Notes under the pieces: model-generated | What the model was told of the DNA's origin: nothing | Databases searched by the model: none | Seen by the model: only the letters and a program-made list of their open reading frames with translations | Program-made: the position numbers and the translations under genes | DNA from: Dactylosporangium sp. AC04546 | GTDB taxonomy: Bacteria; Actinomycetota; Actinomycetes; Mycobacteriales; Micromonosporaceae | Direction of reading: 5' to 3' | Assembly: GCF_022095675.1 (NCBI RefSeq) | Contig: NZ_JAHYSG010000007.1 | Location: 124,001 to 188,000, forward strand | DNA length: 64,000 nt | In this document: positions 60,598-64,000 of the stretch, piece after piece | How the letters are laid out: each line of letters begins with the position of its first letter | Numbering within the stretch: position 1 is the first letter of the stretch

Positions 60598-61623
60598 ATG
60601 GTCAGCGTTCGCAGCAATTCCGAGATCGGCGACCGGGTTGCGCAACAATTCGACGACCCCGACCTGCGCGACCTCGTCGGGCAGGTCCTTGCCGGCCTCG
60701 GCCCGGGCGGGCTCGCGGTGGAGCTGGCCGGGCAGTATGGCGCGGCGGCCGAGGCGCTCGGAGCGCTCTTCGACGAGGTGGCCGCCGACCTCGCCGCCGC
60801 CGGGGCCGAGCCGCGCGCGCTCGCCGAGGCCCTCGTGGCGCTGCGCCGGTGCGCCGACGCGTGGCTCGCGGCGATCGCCCGGGCCACCGAGGCCGCACAG
60901 CGGGAGCGCGACCAGGCGGACCGCACGGCGTACCGGCAGCGGCTCGCCCGGGAGATCCACGACCAGTTCGGCAACGGGCTGAGCGTCGTGATGCGCCGCC
61001 TCGACCTGTACAAGCTGACCCTCGAACGCCACCCCGCCGCGGCCGCCGAGCGGATGGACGCGGTGAGCGCGTCGCTCGACGAGCTGTTCGGCGTGGTCCG
61101 CTGGATCACCACCGACCTGCGGCCGTGTGAGGCCGGGCCCACCGAGTTGGAGACGGCGCTGTGGGACTTCGTGCACTCCGTCGAGCCGGCCCGCACCGAC
61201 ATCACGATCTCCGTGCACGGCTGGGAGCACGGCCTCAGCGACGAGCTGCGCTGCGAGGTGGTGAGCGTGCTGCGCGAGGCGATGCGCAACACGCTCGCCC
61301 ACGCCGACGCGGCCCGCCTCGACGTGGCCGTCCAGGTCTCCTCGGCCGGCGTGCGCGCGACCGTCGCCGACGACGGCACCGGCTTCGACCCCACCGTCCC
61401 GGGCGAGGGCAACGGGCACGGCCTGCGCTCGATGGCCGAGCGGGTGGCCGGCGCCGGCGGCACGCTGCGCGTGGCGAGCGAGCCCGGCGCCGGCACGAAG
61501 ATCGAGGTCTGGTTCCCGCTCGACGCCCGCGGTGGGACCGACGGGCCGGCCGCGGTCCCGGTGCGGCCGCGGGTCAGAGTCCCATCGCCAAACCGCCGCT
61601 CACCGGGACCGCCGCGCCGGTGA
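60598..61623 (+). CDS. soluble sensor histidine kinase (NarL-partner type)
   Basis: A 341-residue kinase without membrane segments. A helical N-terminal part (1-110) leads to the HisKA_3 phospho-acceptor helix with His121 (LAREIHDQFGNGLSVV) and a HATPase_c domain (LREAMRNTLAHADA, VADDGTGFDP, GHGLRSMAERV). It should phosphorylate a NarL-type regulator, most likely that at 51688-52353, the only one in the window. Its 3' end overlaps the convergent ketoreductase by 50 bp. Confidence 0.88.
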   Translation: MVSVRSNSEIGDRVAQQFDDPDLRDLVGQVLAGLGPGGLAVELAGQYGAAAEALGALFDEVAADLAAAGAEPRALAEALVALRRCADAWLAAIARATEAAQRERDQADRTAYRQRLAREIHDQFGNGLSVVMRRLDLYKLTLERHPAAAAERMDAVSASLDELFGVVRWITTDLRPCEAGPTELETALWDFVHSVEPARTDITISVHGWEHGLSDELRCEVVSVLREAMRNTLAHADAARLDVAVQVSSAGVRATVADDGTGFDPTVPGEGNGHGLRSMAERVAGAGGTLRVASEPGAGTKIEVWFPLDARGGTDGPAAVPVRPRVRVPSPNRRSPGPPRR

Positions 61624-62278
61624 CGAAGGCGGCCTCGTCGCCGGCCAGGAAGCGCACGACCGCGGCCACCTCCCGCGCCGTGCCGGTGCGGCGCAGCGCG
61701 GTCTGGCGGACGAGGTCGTCCCGCCGCCGGTCGGACAGGTCGGAGATCATGTCGGTCTCGATGAGGCCCGGCACGACGACGTTCGCCGTGATGTTGCGCG
61801 GCCCCAGCTCCCACGCGAGGGACCGGGCCAGGCCGAGCATCGCGCTCTTCGAGGCGGCGTAGTTCGCCTGCCCGGGGGAGCCCATGAAGCCCATCACCGA
61901 CGACACGAACACGATCCGGCCCCAGCGCGCCTTCAGCATGCCCTCGCTGGCCCGCTTGGCCACCCGGAACGCCGCCACCACGTTGGTGTCGAGCACCGTG
62001 GCGAAGTCGTCGACCGCGAGCATCGGCACGAGCGCGTCCCGGATGATCCCGGCGTTGGCGACGAGCACCTCGACCGGCCCGTACTGCGCCTCGATCTCGG
62101 CGAACGCCGCCTCGACGGTCGCCGGGTCGGTGACGTCGCACCGCACCCCGAACAGCCCCTCGGGCGGCTCGCCGGTCCGGTACGTGACCGCGACCTTGTC
62201 ACCCGCGTCGGCCATCGCCCGCGCGACGGTCAGCCCGATGCCGCGGTTGCCACCGGTCACCAGCACGGTCCTGCTCAC
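61574..62278 (-). CDS. 3-oxoacyl-ACP reductase, FabG-type ketoreductase
   Basis: A 234-residue SDR of FabG type: TGGNRGIG (8-15), NAGI (75-78), Asn100, Ser127 (VSSVMGF), Tyr140 and Lys144 (YAASK), and the C-terminal VTGAAVPVSGGLAMG. It reduces beta-ketoacyl chains on ACP with NADPH. GTG at 62278 overlaps the AfsA-family stop by 4 bp, so the two enzymes are made together: either chain ketoreduction or reduction of the AfsA product. Confidence 0.88.
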   Translation of the reverse strand: MSRTVLVTGGNRGIGLTVARAMADAGDKVAVTYRTGEPPEGLFGVRCDVTDPATVEAAFAEIEAQYGPVEVLVANAGIIRDALVPMLAVDDFATVLDTNVVAAFRVAKRASEGMLKARWGRIVFVSSVMGFMGSPGQANYAASKSAMLGLARSLAWELGPRNITANVVVPGLIETDMISDLSDRRRDDLVRQTALRRTGTAREVAAVVRFLAGDEAAFVTGAAVPVSGGLAMGL

Positions 62279-63216
62279 GACTTCCCCCCGGTTCGTAGGA
62301 AACAGACCAGCTCGGCGACCGGCGCCGCGTCCTGGTGGACCTGCACCGGCACGGCCAGACGACCGTCCGGCTCCGTGCGGTACACCGGCTGCGGCATGCT
62401 GAGGCGGACCGCGGCGTCCAGTTCGGCGTAGCGCAGGAACCGCGCCCGCAGGCCGAGCGCCGTCGCCGGCCCGCCCGCGACCAGCAGCGCGAACTGCCGG
62501 GCGCCCTCCATGAGCACCATGCCCGGATGGTGGTCGTAGTCGTGGTCGAACATGCCCCGGTTGCCGAACGCCGGCCGCAGCTCCGCGACCGGCCCGGGGA
62601 CGCCGGGGACGACGTCGGCCAGCACCACGTTGGCCGGGTCGCGCCGGCCGACCAGGCCCGGCGCGACCGTCCGCCCGGGGGACCGGCCGGCGCGCAGGTC
62701 CACGGTGGTGGGCGGATCCGAGCGCCGCTGGAGGTACCGCAGCCCCCGGTAGTCGCCGGCCGACATCGCGCTCACCTCCATCGCGACCGTGCCCAGCCGG
62801 TGACCGCCCATCTCCAGCTCCTGGTGCACCCGGAAGTGGCGCACCTCGGCCCCGCGCCGGCGCACCTCCGGGAACGTCATGACGATCCACAGCTCGCCCG
62901 GCGCGGACCCGACGCACAGCCCGTCGCCGTCGGCCAGCTGCACCTCCAGCGTCCGCACCGCGAACGCGGTGCCGAGCGGCACGTCCAGGAAGCGGTGGCA
63001 GGCGTACATCGCGGCCTGCCGGCCCGCCTCGGCGACGAGCAGGATGTCGAAGCGTCTCGGGGTCGACAGGTCGTCGCTGTAGTACGCGTGGGCCATCGGC
63101 AGCTGGGCCGCCGCGACGTAGGCCGGCCCGGGTGTCTCCTGCACGTCGGTGACGAACACCTCGGCGACCGCCGCGCGGTGCACCAGGTGCCGGTCGACGG
63201 TGCTGCGGAACGACAC
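62275..63216 (-). CDS. AfsA-family protein (A-factor/gamma-butyrolactone synthase-like)
   Basis: About 313 residues with two AfsA hotdog domains: HLVHRAAVAEVFVTDV and YSDDLSTPRRFDILLVAEAGRQA, then VVLADVVP, FDHDYDHHPGMVLMEGARQ. AfsA-type enzymes join a beta-ketoacyl-ACP to dihydroxyacetone phosphate in butyrolactone signal synthesis; some relatives may act as dehydratases. GTG at 63216 is chosen since GGGAG lies eight bases upstream; GTG at 63225 overlaps that site. No ScbR-type TetR gene is close. It heads an operon with the ketoreductase. Confidence 0.85.
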   Translation of the reverse strand: MSFRSTVDRHLVHRAAVAEVFVTDVQETPGPAYVAAAQLPMAHAYYSDDLSTPRRFDILLVAEAGRQAAMYACHRFLDVPLGTAFAVRTLEVQLADGDGLCVGSAPGELWIVMTFPEVRRRGAEVRHFRVHQELEMGGHRLGTVAMEVSAMSAGDYRGLRYLQRRSDPPTTVDLRAGRSPGRTVAPGLVGRRDPANVVLADVVPGVPGPVAELRPAFGNRGMFDHDYDHHPGMVLMEGARQFALLVAGGPATALGLRARFLRYAELDAAVRLSMPQPVYRTEPDGRLAVPVQVHQDAAPVAELVCFLRTGGKS

Positions 63217-63257
63217 GTCGGTCACTCCCTTCGCCGAACTCGGTTGGGTCCGGTCGA

Positions 63258-63289
63258 AGTATTCAAGGCCGGTGTCGAACCGGTATCGA
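63258..63289 (-). promoter_or_regulatory. SARP-type promoter of the AfsA operon
   Basis: Minus-strand heptamers TCGATAC (63289-63283) and TCGACAC (63278-63272) are 4 bp apart; eight bases later comes AATACT (63263-63258) as -10. This is the textbook SARP arrangement (TCGA-type heptamers, 11-bp period, 8 bp to -10). A third, weaker heptamer CTTGAAT (63267-63261) keeps the period. Confidence 0.65.
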
Positions 63290-63291
63290 TG

Positions 63292-63747
63292 TCACGTAAA
63301 AGCGGGGAGGATCAGCAGTACCTGCTCGGCCTGGCAGGCGGGCACCGCCGAGCCGTCGACCTCCACGGTGATCCGGACGGTCACCTGGATGCCCCGCAGC
63401 AGCTCGACGACCCCCGTCACCGCGCCGCGCCCACGCACCCGCGACCCGGCCGGCACGGGTGTGCGCAGCCGCACCTTGTTGAACCCCGCGTTGACCGTCA
63501 TCCCGGAGTGCTCGACCCGCAGCAGCCGCGTCACGAACGTGGTGCACAGCGCGAGGGTCAACGCGCCGTGGGCGACCGTCGTGCCGAACGGGCTCTCCGA
63601 GCGGGCCCGCCCGGCGTCGACGTGGATCCACTGGCGGTCCCCGGTGACGTCGGCGAACGCCAGAATCCGGGCCTGGTCGACGACCTCCCACTCGGTCGTG
63701 CCGAGGTCGCCGACCCGCACCGCTTCGATGTCAGTGAATGCAGCCAT
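63292..63747 (-). CDS. MaoC-type (R)-hydratase / dehydratase
   Basis: A 151-residue single-hotdog MaoC protein with the hydratase-2 motif ADVTGDRQWIHVD (catalytic Asp and His) and PFGTTVAHGALTLAL. It would interconvert (R)-3-hydroxyacyl and trans-2-enoyl thioesters and, with the ketoreductase, could build double bonds in the chain. The ATG at 63747 has only a weak ribosome site. It ends 2 bp before the SARP-type promoter of the AfsA operon. Confidence 0.85.
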   Translation of the reverse strand: MAAFTDIEAVRVGDLGTTEWEVVDQARILAFADVTGDRQWIHVDAGRARSESPFGTTVAHGALTLALCTTFVTRLLRVEHSGMTVNAGFNKVRLRTPVPAGSRVRGRGAVTGVVELLRGIQVTVRITVEVDGSAVPACQAEQVLLILPAFT

Positions 63748-63789
63748 GCCCCGATTCTGTCGGGTCCGGATAGAAAGCGCGTCGAGGCG

Positions 63790-64000
63790 TCACAGGAACC
63801 GCCAGAGGTGGTCGCTGGTGCCGTTGTCGTCCCAGACGACGATCTGCGCGCCCTGGGCGGTGGAGGCGCCGCTGACGCCGAGCACACGGCCGCCGTTGGC
63901 GCTCTGGATGCGGAACGTGCCGTTGCCGGTGTAGCGCAGCCGCCAGCGGCGGTCGTTGGCACCGGTGTCGGGGAGCTGGACGGCGCGGGTGCCGTTGGCC
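63790..64000 (-). CDS. ricin B-type lectin domain protein, C-terminal part
   Basis: The last 69 or so codons of a minus-strand gene that continues beyond the right edge. The readable peptide has the ricin-repeat pattern: LPDTGANDRRWRLRYTGNGT, SANGGRVLGVSG, and a final GAQIVVWDDNGTSDHLWRF before TGA. Such domains usually end secreted glycoside hydrolases and bind sugars. The enzyme part is outside the window. It probably marks the end of the biosynthetic cluster. Confidence 0.8.
   Translation of the reverse strand, partial: ANGTRAVQLPDTGANDRRWRLRYTGNGTFRIQSANGGRVLGVSGASTAQGAQIVVWDDNGTSDHLWRFL

Noticed and set aside
60534..62141. Long minus-strand frame over the kinase and ketoreductase genes
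   Set aside because: Shadow of the two supported genes, with no start or domain of its own.
54094..63747. Aromatic type II polyketide cluster
   Set aside because: No aromatase, cyclase or typical tailoring oxygenase is present, and the AfsA, KR and MaoC genes fit a reduced chain better.

Overview
This window is one contig piece of a very high-GC actinomycete chromosome, about three quarters G+C by eye. Multi-domain secreted glycosidases, an XRE/DUF5753 regulator with DUF397 partners, a SARP regulator, ECF and LacI/TetR/MerR/PucR regulators, many GTG/TTG starts and many 4-bp start/stop overlaps all point to a filamentous actinomycete. Micromonosporaceae is my best guess, by inference only. 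I saw no rRNA, tRNA, CRISPR array, transposase or prophage gene.

Layout. 1-5.7 kb: start of an EEP-family hydrolase, a Crp/Fnr regulator, a TetR regulator with its operator, a MerR regulator and the old yellow enzyme it probably controls, a divergent pair (LysR-type effector domain without HTH; DUF5997), and an ECF sigma factor coupled to a membrane protein with a PASTA-like domain. 5.8-12.7 kb: secreted polysaccharide enzymes, namely a GH5 mannanase with CBM2, and a two-gene operon of a PQQ-type sugar dehydrogenase and a ThuA/DUF1080 protein, both ending in tandem F5/8C domains. 12.9-16 kb: a catabolic HisD-family dehydrogenase coupled to an SDR, with a divergent LacI regulator whose 3' end runs into a ricin-lectin gene remnant. 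16.7-26.8 kb: a glycan-use locus (GH3; lipoprotein and two permeases; GH42; GH95) with two identical LacI-type operators between its divergent arms. 26.8-30.8 kb: DUF6232, XRE/DUF5753, two DUF397 proteins and a DUF4139 protein, with three copies of one operator-like dyad. 30.9-39.2 kb: a broken glycosyltransferase, then a glucuronate locus (uxaC, LacI, four-gene ABC transporter, manD). 39.2-44.7 kb: a polyamine-type ABC transporter with a divergent PucR regulator. 44.8-51.5 kb: katG, an alpha/beta hydrolase, a double-HTH MerR protein, a DUF1905/YdeI protein and a secreted Ig-like/EEP protein.

51.7-63.7 kb is the most interesting part: a compact biosynthetic cluster. It has a NarL-type regulator, an MFS exporter, a SARP, and a tightly overlapped operon ACP > KS-alpha > KS-beta/CLF > HAD hydrolase > P450. 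A membrane protein and a soluble histidine kinase follow, then an AfsA-family enzyme coupled to a ketoreductase, and a MaoC-type dehydratase. It has no cyclase or aromatase and no enoyl reductase. The set fits either a highly reducing type II polyketide (polyene-like chain) or a pathway in which a dedicated KS/CLF/ACP feeds a beta-ketoacyl chain to AfsA, followed by reduction, dephosphorylation and P450 oxidation, as in gamma-butyrolactone-type signal synthesis. Heptamers repeated every 11 bp, typical of SARP targets, lie in front of the AfsA operon and between the ACP operon and the membrane-protein gene. The window ends inside a ricin-type lectin gene.

Across the window at least nine genes begin 6-7 nt downstream of a TANNNT hexamer, which suggests leaderless mRNAs.
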